A stretch of DNA of 64,000 nt from Bradyrhizobium xenonodulans (GCF_027594865.1 NZ_CP089391.1:1394501-1458500), one strand, 5' to 3'; positions 26,536 to 36,622 are shown, numbered from the stretch's first letter. Notes: a model not told the origin generated them from the sequence alone. Made by a program: numbers and translations.

Positions 26536-27045
26536 ATGAGCGACGACGTAAAGGATGCTGGCCTCATGGCCATGATCAGCAGCATCCTGGGAGGCAATAA
26601 GCGCGCAGACATCGTTGCTCCGCCGCCACTCACCGAGGGTCCCCCGACTGCGCCGACGAACGGATTTGAGCTGGTCGAGGCATCCACGTCCGATGCAGCA
26701 CCGGCCAATGCTGAGAACAAGTCTGAGAACGAGCCCGAGACGGCGTCCAGTGCCGCGCCGGCCGCGACCAAGCCGGTCGAGCCGCCGGCGAAAATCGCCA
26801 CGACACCGGATGGCAAGCAGCTGCTGCCTGCGGAAGCGATTGCCGATCTCGTGCTCGGCGAGCTGCGCAAGATGGAGAATTTTCCGGCGACCGGCGCTTC
26901 CGTCACGGTCTACGGCTACAGGCACTGGAACGCGATGATCACCTTCGCGCCGTTCTCGACCAGATTCCAGGACGCGACGCGGTTCCGCCAGGCCTTGCCG
27001 GACCTCGTCTTCAAGCTGCGCCGCTTCGTCGAACTTGAGATATAG
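26536..27045 (+). CDS. hypothetical protein
   Basis: A 169-residue protein. Residues 1-25 may be amphipathic (MAMISSILGG), residues 26-95 are Pro/Ala/Glu-rich and disordered, and residues 98-169 look folded (LLPAEAIADLVLGELRKME, then FPATGASVTVYGYRHWNAMITF). The start is well supported by GGGGGGAG 3-4 bases upstream. No family recognised. It precedes the Gre-type gene by 65 bp on the same strand, so the two may be cotranscribed. Confidence 0.65.
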   Translation: MSDDVKDAGLMAMISSILGGNKRADIVAPPPLTEGPPTAPTNGFELVEASTSDAAPANAENKSENEPETASSAAPAATKPVEPPAKIATTPDGKQLLPAEAIADLVLGELRKMENFPATGASVTVYGYRHWNAMITFAPFSTRFQDATRFRQALPDLVFKLRRFVELEI

Positions 27046-27110
27046 TCCGGGGCAATCCGCGGCGGTGGGAACGCGCCGCAGGCAACCAGGACAGTTCGAC
27101 AGGATTTCAA

Positions 27111-27593
27111 TTGAGCGTCGCCTTTACCAAAGAAGAGAGTGCCGAGACTGCGTCCGAGACGCTGTTGCCGGATCGCCCGATCTCGCCGCATCCAAATCTC
27201 GTGACGGAAGCGGGCCTGCAGGCCTTGCAGGCGCAGCTTGCCGACGCGCGCGCGGCCTATGAAGCCGCGCAAGCCATCGAGGACGTCAACGAGAAGCGCC
27301 GGCAGTCGGCGGTGCCGTTGCGCGACGCCCGCTATCTGACCGAACGCCTGCGTACCGCGCAGGTCGTGCCGAAGCCCGAGTCGACCGATATCGTCGCCTT
27401 CGGCAGCACGGTCACCTTCAGCCGCACTGACGGCCGGGTGCAGACCTATCGCATCGTCGGCGAGGACGAAGCCGATCCGAAGGCCGGATCGATCTCGTTC
27501 GTCGCGCCGGTCGCGAAGTCGCTGATGGGAAAGGCGGTCGGGGACGTCGTGGGATCAGGCGCGCAAGAGATCGAGATTCTGTCGATTGCGTAG
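27111..27593 (+). CDS. GreA/GreB family transcription elongation factor-like protein
   Basis: A 160-residue protein with an N-terminal helical hairpin (VTEAGLQALQAQLADARAAYEAAQ ... RRQSAVPLRDARYLTERL across its two arms) and a C-terminal FKBP-like domain (FGSTVTFS, YRIVGEDEADPKAGSISFVAPVAKSLMGK split by loops). This is the Gre fold; Gre factors enter the RNA polymerase secondary channel and stimulate transcript cleavage. The N-terminal coiled coil is shorter than in canonical GreA, so it may be a regulatory paralogue. The start is TTG at 27111 with AGGA 6 bases upstream, since no ATG lies in a suitable place. Confidence 0.85.
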   Translation: MSVAFTKEESAETASETLLPDRPISPHPNLVTEAGLQALQAQLADARAAYEAAQAIEDVNEKRRQSAVPLRDARYLTERLRTAQVVPKPESTDIVAFGSTVTFSRTDGRVQTYRIVGEDEADPKAGSISFVAPVAKSLMGKAVGDVVGSGAQEIEILSIA

Positions 27594-27635
27594 GATGGTC
27601 TCCGCCGTGTCCGCACAACAAAGCCCGATGGTCGG

Positions 27636-28313
27636 ATGAGACGGTTTCTGTCGGGAGCGTTGCCGTTTTACGCGCTGGCGGGACTTGCCATGTGCATGTA
27701 CCTCGTCCTGTACAAGACGGATCTGTTCGACCTGAACGCCATCGTCCAGGGCGCGACCGGTTCGGCGTGGTTTCCGGTCTTCATGTTCGTCTGCGTGCTG
27801 CTGGAGGCGGTCTTCCCGTATTTCGGCTATTTTCCCGGAACCGCTCTCATCCTGATGTCCGTGGCGCTCAGTCCGAAGAGCGTGGATGTCTCCGTTTTCA
27901 TCATGGCGTGGCTGGCCATCATCGTGGGTGCCGTCGTGAGCTACGGACAGGCTCGCTTCTTCAGGCCGTTCCTGCAGCGGGTTGCCTCGAAGGCGGCCCT
28001 GAGCCGATGCGAGTCCCTGTTCGATGCCTACGGTCCTTACGCACGCATTGCCTTGTTCATTCATCCCAACGCCTGCGCGATGTATTTCACGGCGCTCGGA
28101 CTTCTCGGCCGGAACCTGACGCGAGAGCTCGCCTATCTCAGCGTGGGTGCAGCAGTCGCTGTCGGCATTCTGTTCGTCATCGTGACCAGGCTGGTGTCGT
28201 CCGTCGGCCCCACCGATGACGGCGAATTGCAGGTGCTGCTGGCCGCCGCGCTGGTCGCCATCGGGACGCTCGTCGGGCTCTACGCGGCCTGGCGGCCCGC
28301 TCGGGCCGTCTAG
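27636..28313 (+). CDS. DedA-like integral membrane protein
   Basis: A 225-residue protein with about six membrane segments. The region LEAVFPYFGYFPGTALILMS, then GAVVSYGQARFF, resembles the DedA/SNARE-associated layout (E-x-x-x-P, G-x-x-x-G-Y), but several conserved Arg and Gly positions are not obvious. DedA proteins are lipid scramblases or transporters of the inner membrane. It lies 42 bp after the Gre-like gene. The assignment is tentative. Confidence 0.55.
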   Translation: MRRFLSGALPFYALAGLAMCMYLVLYKTDLFDLNAIVQGATGSAWFPVFMFVCVLLEAVFPYFGYFPGTALILMSVALSPKSVDVSVFIMAWLAIIVGAVVSYGQARFFRPFLQRVASKAALSRCESLFDAYGPYARIALFIHPNACAMYFTALGLLGRNLTRELAYLSVGAAVAVGILFVIVTRLVSSVGPTDDGELQVLLAAALVAIGTLVGLYAAWRPARAV

Positions 28314-28375
28314 AGGTTGCTCCGTCATTGCACGCAGCTTGTCCGCCACAGGCGTCGATGATCTCCACAATCGGG

Positions 28376-28420
28376 CATGGTTCAGGAGGAAGGATGGGGG
28401 CGCAAGGGGCCAAACCTTGA
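28376..28420 (-). repeat. degenerate tRNA-Val 3'-end fragment (candidate relic attachment site)
   Basis: ATGGTTCAGGAGGA followed by a degraded T-arm and acceptor sequence (GGGGGCGCAAGGGGCCAAACCTTG) mirrors 33728-33770, which is the 3' end and flank of the intact tRNA-Val in the same orientation. Weaker similarity continues about 35 bp further upstream. It has no 5' half and cannot be a functional tRNA. The rest of 28314-28618 shows no gene. Confidence 0.65.
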
Positions 28421-28618
28421 GCTCCCGAGATCCAGCGCGATCAAGACCATCGTCGGGATGAAGCCGAGGTATTCCCGGGCACGGGCTGACGCGTAGTTGA
28501 TGAAAAATCAACTCACGATACGTCTGGTCGGAAGGACCCGAGAGTGGAATAATTCCTGACGCTTTCCTTGTTCAGATTTTAAGTCGGCCCGAACCGGCCG
28601 GCGACGTGGATTTTCATC

Positions 28619-31600
28619 ATGGCCGCACTTCCTCAGGACGTGGTGGCGGATTTGCAGCAAGAGAACGCGCGGCTCCTGGCCGAATTGCGCGCCGCACAAG
28701 ATCGCGAGAGCGCTACCGCGGACATTCTCAAGATCATCGCCAGTTCGCCAGCAGAGGTGAACCCGGTATTCGATGCAATCGCGAAGCGGGCCAATGCCTT
28801 GCTCGGTGGCTTTTCGACGACCGTATTCCGTTTCATCGACGGCAATGCCCATTTGGTTGCATTCACGCCGACGAATTTTGCCGCCGATGCGGCTCTGAAG
28901 AATATGTTTCCGAGGCCGATTGCCGCTTTTGAGAGTTTCGGACAAGTCCAGGCGGGTCAGGTGGTGCCGACCCCCGACACTGAAATGCTGACGAACGAAA
29001 TCAAAATGATCGCGCGCGCCCGCGGCTTTCGCAGCATGCTGTTCGTTCCGCTCACGACCACCGGCGTGGTGATCGGCATGATCAGCGTAACGCGAGTCGA
29101 GCCCGGTACCTTCGCTCCACATCATGTTCAACTTTTGCAGACCTTCGCCGATCAGGCCGTTATCGCCATCGAGAATGCGCGGCTGTTCAATGAGGTGCAG
29201 GCGCGCACGGAAGACTTGCGGGAATCGCTGCAGCAGCAGACGGCGACCGCCGATGTGTTGAAGGTCATCAGCCGCTCCGCGTTTGATTTGCAAACGGTTC
29301 TCGACACGCTCACGGAATCGGCGGCGTGGCTGTGTGGTGCCGACATGGCGGCAATCGTCCGGCAGGACACCGATGGCGCCTACTATCATGCAACTCGGTA
29401 CAATTTCTCGCCCCAGTGGGCCGAGGTCTCGGCGGGCATTCGACTCAATGCTGGACGCGGCAGCGTCGTTGGGCGCGTCCTGCTGTCCAGCAAGGCTGTT
29501 CAGATCCAGGATGTCCTGGTCGATCCCGAATACGCTTTTCCCGAGCAGCAGAGGGCCGGCGGTTACCGGACCCTCCTGGGCGTACCTTTGCTTCGATCAG
29601 GAGAAACGATCGGCGTGCTGTTCCTCGGTCGCAAGGCCGTGAACTCGTTCACGGACAAGCAGATCGACTTGGTCTCCACTTTCGCCGATCAGGCGGTGAT
29701 CGCGATTGAGAATGTCCGGCTGTTCGATGAGGTCGAAGCGAAGACGCGCGATCTCGCCGAATCCCTCCAGCAGCAAACCGCGACTGCCGATGTGCTGAAG
29801 GTGATCAGCCGCTCGACCTTCGACCTGCAGACCGTGCTCAACACGCTGGTCGAATCTGCGGCACGGCTGTGCGAAGCGGAGATGGCTTTCATCATGCGTC
29901 GCGAAGGCGATGAATATCAGGCCGGAGCAGCGGTGGGGTTTTCCGAGGAATACATCGCGTTCCTCCAGGGTAACCCGATTACGCCCGGCCGGAGCACGGT
30001 TACAGGCCGGGCCGTACTCGAGCGCCGCCCGGTGCAAGTCCTCGACGTCGCTGCCGACCCCGAATACGGCCTGCGCGAGTCGACTACCATGGCTGGTCAG
30101 CGCACGGCGCTCGGTGTTCCCCTCCTGCGCGAGAATGAGCCCATCGGAGCGATCGTGATCGCCCGCAGGCGTGTGCAGCCCTTCACGGAAAAGCAGATCG
30201 AGCTCGTCGCGACGTTTGCCGACCAGGCCGTGATAGCCATCGAGAATGTACGGCTCTTCGAACAATTACAGACCAGGACGCGAGACCTGTCCGAGGCGCT
30301 GACGTACCAGACCGGCAGCGCCAACATCTTGCGGGTTATCGCTTCCTCGCCGACCGAGGTCGGTCCGGTGCTCAAGGCGATCGTGGAAAGCGCATGCGGG
30401 CTTTGCGAGGCATACGATGCATTGGTGGTTCTAAGGGACGGCGACGACATCGTCATCCAAGCCCATCATGGACAAGTGCCCGTGGTGTGGAGCCGGCGGG
30501 TAATCAGTGTCAAATCGCCCACTGGCCGGGCGATTATCGACCGTCGCACCGTTCATGTGCACGACCTGCTCGGGCCCGAAGGCGAGGAGTTTCCGACCGG
30601 ACGCGAATATGCGCTTCGCTCAAACGTTCGGACCGTTCTGAGCGTGCCGTTGTTGCGCGATGGCGAGAGCATGGGTGCAATCGTGCTGCGTCGTACGGAG
30701 GTTCGTCCATTTGGCGAGAAGCAGATCACCCTGCTTCAGACTTTCGCAGATCAAGCTGTCATCGCCATCGGCAACGTGCGTCTGTTCGAACAATTGAATG
30801 AATCGTTGGAGCGACAGACGGCAACGTCGGAGGTGCTGGAGATCATAAGCGCTTCATCGGGCGCCTTGACTCCGGTGTTCGACAAGATGCTGGAGAATGC
30901 GACGCGAATTTGTGGCGCCGGCTTCGGCACCATGAATCTCTATGAGGACGGCGGCTTTCGTACGGTCGCACTGCACAACGCGCCGCAAGCTTATGTTGAT
31001 ACCCGGCTATACCAGAGCATCCGCCCACATCCGGCAAGTGGGCTAGGCACTGTCGAGAAAACTCATCAGACGGTTCATATCGACGATATCAGGACTCAAC
31101 CGCCCTACGTCGAAGGGAATCCGAACGTTCGCGCGCTTGCCGACCTTGCCGGCGCACGGACCCTCGTCATCGTGCCCATGCTCAAGGAAGATGAGCTGAT
31201 TGGCACCATCACGATCTTCCGCCAGGAAGTTAAGTCCTTCACTGACAAGCAGATCGAGCTCGTATCCAACTTCGCACATCAGGGCGTGATTGCGATCGAG
31301 AATGCACGCCTCTTGAATGAGCTGCGAGAGCGCACAATGGAATTGTCGCAGTCTTTGGAGGAGCTGCGGAATGCGCAGGATCGGTTGATCCAGACCGAAA
31401 AGCTTGCCTCGCTGGGGCAACTCACCGCCGGCATAGCGCATGAGATCAAGAATCCGCTCAATTTCGTCAACAATTTTGCTGCGCTTTCGTCTGAACTGAT
31501 TGATGAGCTCGGAGACGGACTGCGCTCAGCCGCACTCGGAGAGGCAGCAAGGCAGGACGTCGACGCGCTCATACACATGCTGCAAAGTAATCTGGAAAAG

Positions 31601-32197
31601 ATCGTGCAGCACGGCAAGCGCGCCGATTCCATCGTCAAGAATATGCTTCTGCACTCGCGCGAAGGTTCTGGCGAGCGCCGTACGGCCGATATCAACGCCA
31701 TCGTCGAGGAAAGTCTCAATCTTGCTTATCACGGCGCGCGCGCTGAAAAAGCGGGCTTCAATATCACGCTTGAAAGGAATCTCGATCAGTCTGCAGGGGC
31801 GCTCGATGTGTATCCGCAGGAGATCACGCGAGTGTTCCTCAATCTCATTTCAAATGGATTCTACGCGGCGAGCAAACAAAAGGACGCCCTTGGCGACGGC
31901 TTCGAGCCGAGACTGCGCGCGACGACCACAAGTCTCGGCGGCGCCGTCGAAATCCGGATTCGCGACAATGGCGCCGGCATCCCAGCCGACGTGAGAGAGA
32001 AGATATTCAACCCATTCTTCACGACCAAGCCCGCCGGTGAAGGAACCGGACTAGGCCTTTCAATCTGCCACGACATCGTTGTGAAGCAGCACGGCGGACG
32101 CATCGAGGTCGATACCGAGCCTGGCGATTATACCGAGTTCATCATTACGCTGCCGCGAACGCTGGCGGCACCATTGCAGACCGGAGGCAGAAGTTGA
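28619..32197 (+). CDS. multi-GAF sensor histidine kinase
   Basis: A 1192-residue soluble kinase without membrane segments. Five GAF units of about 175 residues follow each other (roughly 35-195, 205-375, 385-550, 560-725, 735-900). Each ends in a signature like [15 protein letters not shown] and is joined by a helical linker ([16 protein letters not shown]). A HisKA domain follows with phospho-acceptor His941 in [13 protein letters not shown], then an HATPase_c domain ([23 protein letters not shown]). It belongs to the NtrB-like HisKA group. The ligands are unknown. It overlaps the next response-regulator gene by 4 bp and lies between a tRNA-Val remnant and tRNA-Val. Confidence 0.92.
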   Translation: MAALPQDVVADLQQENARLLAELRAAQDRESATADILKIIASSPAEVNPVFDAIAKRANALLGGFSTTVFRFIDGNAHLVAFTPTNFAADAALKNMFPRPIAAFESFGQVQAGQVVPTPDTEMLTNEIKMIARARGFRSMLFVPLTTTGVVIGMISVTRVEPGTFAPHHVQLLQTFADQAVIAIENARLFNEVQARTEDLRESLQQQTATADVLKVISRSAFDLQTVLDTLTESAAWLCGADMAAIVRQDTDGAYYHATRYNFSPQWAEVSAGIRLNAGRGSVVGRVLLSSKAVQIQDVLVDPEYAFPEQQRAGGYRTLLGVPLLRSGETIGVLFLGRKAVNSFTDKQIDLVSTFADQAVIAIENVRLFDEVEAKTRDLAESLQQQTATADVLKVISRSTFDLQTVLNTLVESAARLCEAEMAFIMRREGDEYQAGAAVGFSEEYIAFLQGNPITPGRSTVTGRAVLERRPVQVLDVAADPEYGLRESTTMAGQRTALGVPLLRENEPIGAIVIARRRVQPFTEKQIELVATFADQAVIAIENVRLFEQLQTRTRDLSEALTYQTGSANILRVIASSPTEVGPVLKAIVESACGLCEAYDALVVLRDGDDIVIQAHHGQVPVVWSRRVISVKSPTGRAIIDRRTVHVHDLLGPEGEEFPTGREYALRSNVRTVLSVPLLRDGESMGAIVLRRTEVRPFGEKQITLLQTFADQAVIAIGNVRLFEQLNESLERQTATSEVLEIISASSGALTPVFDKMLENATRICGAGFGTMNLYEDGGFRTVALHNAPQAYVDTRLYQSIRPHPASGLGTVEKTHQTVHIDDIRTQPPYVEGNPNVRALADLAGARTLVIVPMLKEDELIGTITIFRQEVKSFTDKQIELVSNFAHQGVIAIENARLLNELRERTMELSQSLEELRNAQDRLIQTEKLASLGQLTAGIAHEIKNPLNFVNNFAALSSELIDELGDGLRSAALGEAARQDVDALIHMLQSNLEKIVQHGKRADSIVKNMLLHSREGSGERRTADINAIVEESLNLAYHGARAEKAGFNITLERNLDQSAGALDVYPQEITRVFLNLISNGFYAASKQKDALGDGFEPRLRATTTSLGGAVEIRIRDNGAGIPADVREKIFNPFFTTKPAGEGTGLGLSICHDIVVKQHGGRIEVDTEPGDYTEFIITLPRTLAAPLQTGGRS

Positions 32198-32583
32198 GCG
32201 TCTATATATTGATCGTCGACGACGAGCCGGACGTCGAGGCGTTGTTCCGCCAGCAGTTTCGGCGCGATTTGCGCGCCGGCCGCTTCCTCATGGAGTTCGC
32301 ATCGTCCGCGCCCGCGGCCCTGGCGCGTGCGGTCGAGATCGAGGATGCCAACCTGATTCTGATCCTGTCCGACATCCACATGCCCGGAATGAGCGGGCTG
32401 GAGATGCTGCCGATCGTGCGCTCGGCCCGTCCCGATGTACCAGTCATCATGATCACGGCCTACGGTGACGCCGAGACCAAACGTAAAGCGCTGGCGAGCG
32501 GCGCAGCCGACCTGTTGACCAAACCAATCGACTTCGCGGCGCTGCGACAGGAGATCGATACGAGGCTCGAGCAGGCCGCGTGA
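32194..32583 (+). CDS. single-domain response regulator
   Basis: A 129-residue CheY-like receiver: acidic pair D9-D10, phospho-acceptor Asp60 in [13 protein letters not shown], Thr in IMITAY and Lys in LTKPID. It lacks an output domain, so it probably relays phosphate or acts by protein contact. The start is TTG at 32194, inside the last codons of the kinase gene (TTGA overlap), so translation is coupled, and the kinase is the obvious partner. The stop overlaps a GTG that opens a 39-codon frame. Confidence 0.9.
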   Translation: MSVYILIVDDEPDVEALFRQQFRRDLRAGRFLMEFASSAPAALARAVEIEDANLILILSDIHMPGMSGLEMLPIVRSARPDVPVIMITAYGDAETKRKALASGAADLLTKPIDFAALRQEIDTRLEQAA

Positions 32584-32699
32584 CCGGAAGCCTTGTCGTG
32601 GTCGATGACAAGCCGGAACGGGAGGTCGTAGCCCCTAACCAGGTGAGATCAGGCGTCCTGCGTCAATGTTCACTTAAAACACCGGGAGTTGAAAAATGA
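32580..32699 (+). CDS. 39-codon frame, possible remnant of a second receiver
   Basis: GTG at 32580 overlaps the TGA of the response regulator (GTGA), and its own TGA overlaps the ATG of the universal stress gene (ATGA). It begins [19 protein letters not shown], resembling the first strand and acidic pair of a receiver, and then diverges. The junctions on both sides suggest either a short coupled peptide or the leftover start of a deleted response regulator. It has no conserved phospho-Asp. Confidence 0.4.
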   Translation: MTGSLVVVDDKPEREVVAPNQVRSGVLRQCSLKTPGVEK

Positions 32700-33535
32700 A
32701 GACGCTCTTGGTTCCGCTTCAGAATATTTCGATGATGACATCGACGCTCGATGTCGCCATAGGTCTCGCCCAACGTTCCGGCGCCTATATCGAAGGCTTT
32801 CCACTCCGGTTCGGCGTCCCTCAATACGTAGCGGCAGAATTGGCCACCGGCATTCTCTTGGATTCGTATCAGGTGAAAAGCGAAGCCGAACTGAACGATA
32901 TGCGCGACTCCTTCGAAGCGTACATGCTGAAGCACGGTATTCCCCGAGCCACTGCGGCATCGAGTCGGCCATGCTTCGGCTGGCTCGAGACCGCGCCCGA
33001 AGGCGAAGACTTTGTCGGAAGTCATGGGCGCGCTTTCGATCTGATCGTGATGGCACGATCTGACGTTGATGCTGCGGGCCCTCACCGCCGCGCGATCGAA
33101 TCCGCTCTGTTTGAGAGCGGCAGGCCCGTTCTACTGGCGCCACAGAGGGCACCAAGAAGCATCGCGACAAATATTATGATCCACTGGAATGGTAGTACCG
33201 AGCAAGCTCGGGCAAACGCATTTGCCATGCCGTTGCTTCGTTCGGCCGAAAGGGTATCGGTCCTAACCGTTATTGGCGGCCAAGGGGTACCAGGACCATC
33301 TGCCGATCAGATCGTCCAACAACTGCGGTACAATGACGTTGCAGCCCATGTGACAAGGGTTGAACTGGAGAATCGCGACACCGGACAGGCGGTCCTCGAT
33401 GCCGCCAGAGCTCAAGGCTGCGATCTCTTGATCAAGGGAGCCTTCACCCGCACTCGGCTGCGGCAAATGATCTTCGGCGGGGCGACCAGCTACATCTTGG
33501 AACACGCGGCTTTGCCCGTCCTGATGGCTCATTAG
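32696..33535 (+). CDS. universal stress protein (UspA family, two-domain)
   Basis: A 279-residue protein with two Usp folds: MKTLLVPLQ opens the first, and SIATNIMIHWNGSTEQARA opens the second. The second ends in KGAFTRTRLRQMIFGGATSYIL followed by HAALPVLMAH, the usual G-x-x-R/G-S nucleotide-loop region, here with G-G-A-T-S. It acts in the cytoplasm in stress adaptation. Its ATG overlaps the stop of the 39-codon frame, so it is the last gene of the kinase operon. Confidence 0.85.
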   Translation: MKTLLVPLQNISMMTSTLDVAIGLAQRSGAYIEGFPLRFGVPQYVAAELATGILLDSYQVKSEAELNDMRDSFEAYMLKHGIPRATAASSRPCFGWLETAPEGEDFVGSHGRAFDLIVMARSDVDAAGPHRRAIESALFESGRPVLLAPQRAPRSIATNIMIHWNGSTEQARANAFAMPLLRSAERVSVLTVIGGQGVPGPSADQIVQQLRYNDVAAHVTRVELENRDTGQAVLDAARAQGCDLLIKGAFTRTRLRQMIFGGATSYILEHAALPVLMAH

Positions 33536-33744
33536 AGCACGTCGGCCTCTCGCGGTATCATTGCCATCATGCCCCTGTTTTGCCCGACGGAGCAAACCGG
33601 AATTCGGAAAAGGCGCAACCCATTGATCCGACTGGTGTCGGCTACTGTGCATGGGGTTGTTTTCGACGTTTTTGTTTTGGACGGTCGACGGACAGCCGCC
33701 GGCGTCGGTCATCGTCCGCAACAAATATGGTTCAGGAGGATGGA

Positions 33745-33819
33745 TGGTGGGCGCACAAGGGATCGAACCTTGGACCTCTCCCGTGTGAAGGGAACGCTCT
33801 CCCGCTGAGCTATGCGCCC
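33745..33819 (-). tRNA. tRNA-Val (anticodon CAC)
   Basis: On the minus strand the sequence folds as a complete 75-base tRNA. The acceptor stem GGGCGCA pairs with TGCGCCC, the D arm is GCTC/GAGC, and the anticodon stem TTCCC pairs with GGGAG around the loop TTCACAC (anticodon CAC, codon GTG). The T arm is CAAGG/CCTTG with loop TTCGATC, and CCA is encoded at 33745-33747. The regions 33536-33744 and 33820-33978 contain no other gene that I can see. Confidence 0.95.
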
Positions 33820-33978
33820 GGGACCATCATGCAGACGGCCGGACCTTGTCGGCCGGCCGGCGCATCGGAGCCCGCGATTTAGAAGTGCGGGCCGAAGGTG
33901 TCAAGTTTTCAGGCGGCTTGAGGCCCGAAAACCTTCCGCGGATCGGCAGTTTGCAGGCGAAACCGCTGTTTGGGCCGC

Positions 33979-35265
33979 TTACGCGCCCTGCTGGCGGGCG
34001 CGGGAGGCGTGGGCCTGGAGCGCGCGGATGCGCTCGGCGAGCGTTCCGCCGCCTTCGGGCAGGCCGGGCGCGGTCGCGGCGTCGTTGGCCGGACGCGGGG
34101 CCGGCTTCGGCGGCTGGCCCGCCTCGGCCGCAAGCAGCGCCTCGATCGGCGAGTTCGGGCCTTCGAGCTGCATCGCCAGTTTTGCGACTTCGGCGGCGAT
34201 GTCGTTGATGCGCTCGCGCAGCAGCGCGTTCTCCATGCGCTCGGTCGCCCAGGAGCTTTCCGCCTGCTGCTGGATCGCGTTGATGTCGCGCTGGAGCTTT
34301 GCACGCTCGTCGCGGGCGGTGCGAAGCTGCTCCTCCAGCGCGGTCTTTTCCGCGCGGAGCGTTTCGAACGCGGCCGAGGACTTGCCGCCGCTGAGGCCTG
34401 CGATCTCGACACGCAGCTCCTTGACGGTGCGCTCGCTGGCCTCGTGGGCCTGGCGCAGCTGGTTGTTCTCGTAGTCGCGCTCGGCCAGCAGCTTGCCCTG
34501 CGTGGCGAGGCGTCCCTCGAGGTCGGCGACCCGGCCCGACAGCATCTCGGCCTCTTTCACCTGCACGATGAGCTGGCGATCGAGCTCGGTGACGCGCTGG
34601 CTCAGATTCTCGACGCGGCCGCGGGCGTCGCCGAGCTCGCGCGAGGCGGTCTCGGATTCGGTACGCTCCTGCGCAAGCCGCGCCTGCGTTGCCGCAAATT
34701 CCTTCTCGGCGTCGCCGACGCGGTTCTTCAATTCCTCGATCTGCGCGCGCACCGCGACCAGCTCGACCTGGCGGCTCTCCGCCATCATCGAGCGGTCGGA
34801 GAGTTCGGAATTGATCTTGGCGAGTTCGTTCTGCTTGTCGGTCAGCGCGTTCTCGGCGGCGCGCAGGGCTTCGGTCTTGGCGTTGAATTCCTCCTCGGTG
34901 GCGCGGAGCTGCTCCTTCACCGCCTTCTCGCGCGCCTCCAGCGCGAAGATGGTGGCGTTCTTCTCGCCGAGCTCGATCTTCATGCGGTTGATGGCGTCGC
35001 TCTTCTTGCCGAGCTCGGCGAGCTGGCTCGTGGTCTTGTTCTTGAGCTGGTCGACGCTCATCTCGAGCCGTCGCGCCGACATGGCGAATTCGGCGCGGAG
35101 CTGGTCCTTGTCGGCCTGGATCTCCGCCATCGACAGCGGCGTGGCGGCCTCGAGCCGGCGCGTGGTCAGGCGCACCGCGCGGTTATGCACCAGCGGCACG
35201 ATCGCAAGCCCGCACAGCATCGAGAGCAGGAAACCGATCGCCAGGTACATGATCGGTTCGACCAT
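33979..35265 (-). CDS. membrane-anchored long coiled-coil protein
   Basis: A 428-residue protein with one N-terminal membrane segment (IMYLAIGFLLSMLCGLAIVPL). Nearly continuous heptad-rich helix follows from about residue 45 to 365, rich in Glu, Lys, Arg, Ala and Leu (QADKDQLRAEFAMSARRLE is typical). The tail is Pro/Ala-rich and ends LAERIRALQAHASRARQQ. The shape suggests a structural or tethering protein on the cytoplasmic face of the inner membrane. GGGAG precedes the ATG at 35265. No enzymatic motif is present. Confidence 0.75.
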   Translation of the reverse strand: MVEPIMYLAIGFLLSMLCGLAIVPLVHNRAVRLTTRRLEAATPLSMAEIQADKDQLRAEFAMSARRLEMSVDQLKNKTTSQLAELGKKSDAINRMKIELGEKNATIFALEAREKAVKEQLRATEEEFNAKTEALRAAENALTDKQNELAKINSELSDRSMMAESRQVELVAVRAQIEELKNRVGDAEKEFAATQARLAQERTESETASRELGDARGRVENLSQRVTELDRQLIVQVKEAEMLSGRVADLEGRLATQGKLLAERDYENNQLRQAHEASERTVKELRVEIAGLSGGKSSAAFETLRAEKTALEEQLRTARDERAKLQRDINAIQQQAESSWATERMENALLRERINDIAAEVAKLAMQLEGPNSPIEALLAAEAGQPPKPAPRPANDAATAPGLPEGGGTLAERIRALQAHASRARQQGA

Positions 35266-35383
35266 GGGCCAGAACTCCCAGAGCTAAGGAAAAATTTACC
35301 AAGGACAATGCATGGCGGGCCGGCAAAAAGCCAGCCCCGCCCTGTTGTTAACCTTGATCCCTACCCGGATGGGAGAAGCAGCC

Positions 35384-35989
35384 CTAGAACGGGTTCCAGG
35401 TCGCGCGCGGCGTGAATTTCAGATAGCCGATATTGGCTCCCAGCCGCAGGCCGAGGCCCGAGCGGATCGGCACCAGCACGATGTTGTTGGCGGTGAGCGC
35501 GGTCATGCCGAAGCCGCCGATGATATAGGCCGAGCCGTCGATGCCGCCGAAGCGCTGGTAGATCGCGTTGGTGGCGGGCAGGTTATAGACCAGCGTCATG
35601 GTGCGCGCGCCGTCGCCGCCCCAGTCGAAGCCGAGCGAGGGACCCTGCCAGTAGACGCGCAGATCGCCGGCGTTCTTGGTGTAGAGCGTGCCTTCGCCGT
35701 AGCGCAGGCCGGCGACGAAGGCGCCGGAGCCTTCCTCACCCAGGATATAGCCGTTCGGCAGGCCCCATTGGCTGACCGCCTTCTCGATGATCGAGGCGAG
35801 CCCGCGCGAGACGTTGCCGAAGAAACGGTGGCCGGCGGTGACGAGCTCGTCCGGCCCATAGGTCTGGGGCGTCGGGGTCCGCTGCGGCGGCGGCAAATTG
35901 GGCGGCGGCGCCTGCTGGGCGGAGGCCGGGGCGATCCAGCCGACCAGTGCGGCAAGCGCGACCGCAGCAAGGCGTGATGCGAAAGTCAT
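35384..35989 (-). CDS. DUF1134 family exported protein
   Basis: A 201-residue protein with a signal peptide (residues 1-24, ASA-QQ), a short Pro/Gln linker, and the DUF1134 domain: GHRFFGNVSRGLASIIEKAVSQWG (over its length), GEEGSGAFVAGLRYGEG, GPSLGFDWGGDGART, YNLP. This conserved alphaproteobacterial family has an unknown role and resembles lipid-binding SYLF-like proteins in its glycine-rich repeats. It stands alone between a coiled-coil gene and a divergent YHS gene. Confidence 0.88.
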   Translation of the reverse strand: MTFASRLAAVALAALVGWIAPASAQQAPPPNLPPPQRTPTPQTYGPDELVTAGHRFFGNVSRGLASIIEKAVSQWGLPNGYILGEEGSGAFVAGLRYGEGTLYTKNAGDLRVYWQGPSLGFDWGGDGARTMTLVYNLPATNAIYQRFGGIDGSAYIIGGFGMTALTANNIVLVPIRSGLGLRLGANIGYLKFTPRATWNPF

Positions 35990-36080
35990 AAAAGAACCCC
36001 TGGTATCGAATCCCGTTGCTTCCTTAACCTGACGCCAACAGGCACGGTCCTAGGTTGCGCCGGATGTCCCCTCGACTCGG

Positions 36081-36614
36081 ATGTTATCCGCAGCAACTAT
36101 GACGGCACAACGGCAGGAAGCCAGTCCTTTGCGCCCCGGAATTGCCTTGATCGGCCTCCTGATGTGCCTGCTGGCGGGCATTTGGATCAGCTGCTCGGGG
36201 TTGCCGGCGGAGGCAGCCACCACCGAGCGGGTCGTCGTCAATCGCTTCAGCGGCGTGGCGATCGAAGGCTTCGATCCCGTCGCCTATTTCGTCGATGGCG
36301 CGGCCGTGCAGGGATCGACGGAGTTCGAGGCGAACCTCTGGGGCGCGGTCTGGCGCTTCCGCAACGAGGGCAACCGGGCTTCCTTCCTGGCCCATCCCGA
36401 AATCTACGGGCCGCAATTCGGCGGCTACGATCCGGCCGACATCGCCCGGGGCGTGGCCATCGCCGCCAACCCCCGCTTCTACGTGATCTCGGCGCAGCGG
36501 CTCTATCTGTTCAGCCGGGAGGCCAATCGCGACGCCTTCGCCGCCGACCCGGAGCGCTTCCTCTATGAGGTGCGCAAGCGCTGGCCGGCGCTGCAGGACC
36601 AGCTTAGCCAATAA
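36081..36614 (+). CDS. YHS-domain exported protein
   Basis: A 177-residue protein with an N-terminal hydrophobic signal or anchor (GIALIGLLMCLLAGIWISCSG) and a YHS-like domain: VAIEGFDPVAYFVDG, then FEANLWGAVWRFRNEGNRASFLAHPEIYGPQFGGYD in parts. It is the common YHS domain-containing protein of Rhizobiales, probably periplasmic and possibly metal binding. The start could be 36081 or 36099, and neither has a strong ribosome-binding site. The stop lies 8 bp before the convergent phosphatase gene end. Confidence 0.82.
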   Translation: MLSAATMTAQRQEASPLRPGIALIGLLMCLLAGIWISCSGLPAEAATTERVVVNRFSGVAIEGFDPVAYFVDGAAVQGSTEFEANLWGAVWRFRNEGNRASFLAHPEIYGPQFGGYDPADIARGVAIAANPRFYVISAQRLYLFSREANRDAFAADPERFLYEVRKRWPALQDQLSQ

Positions 36615-36622
36615 CAGCTCGG

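Noticed and set aside
28376..28420. A second functional tRNA gene
   Set aside because: Only the T arm and acceptor 3' side are present, and these are mutated.
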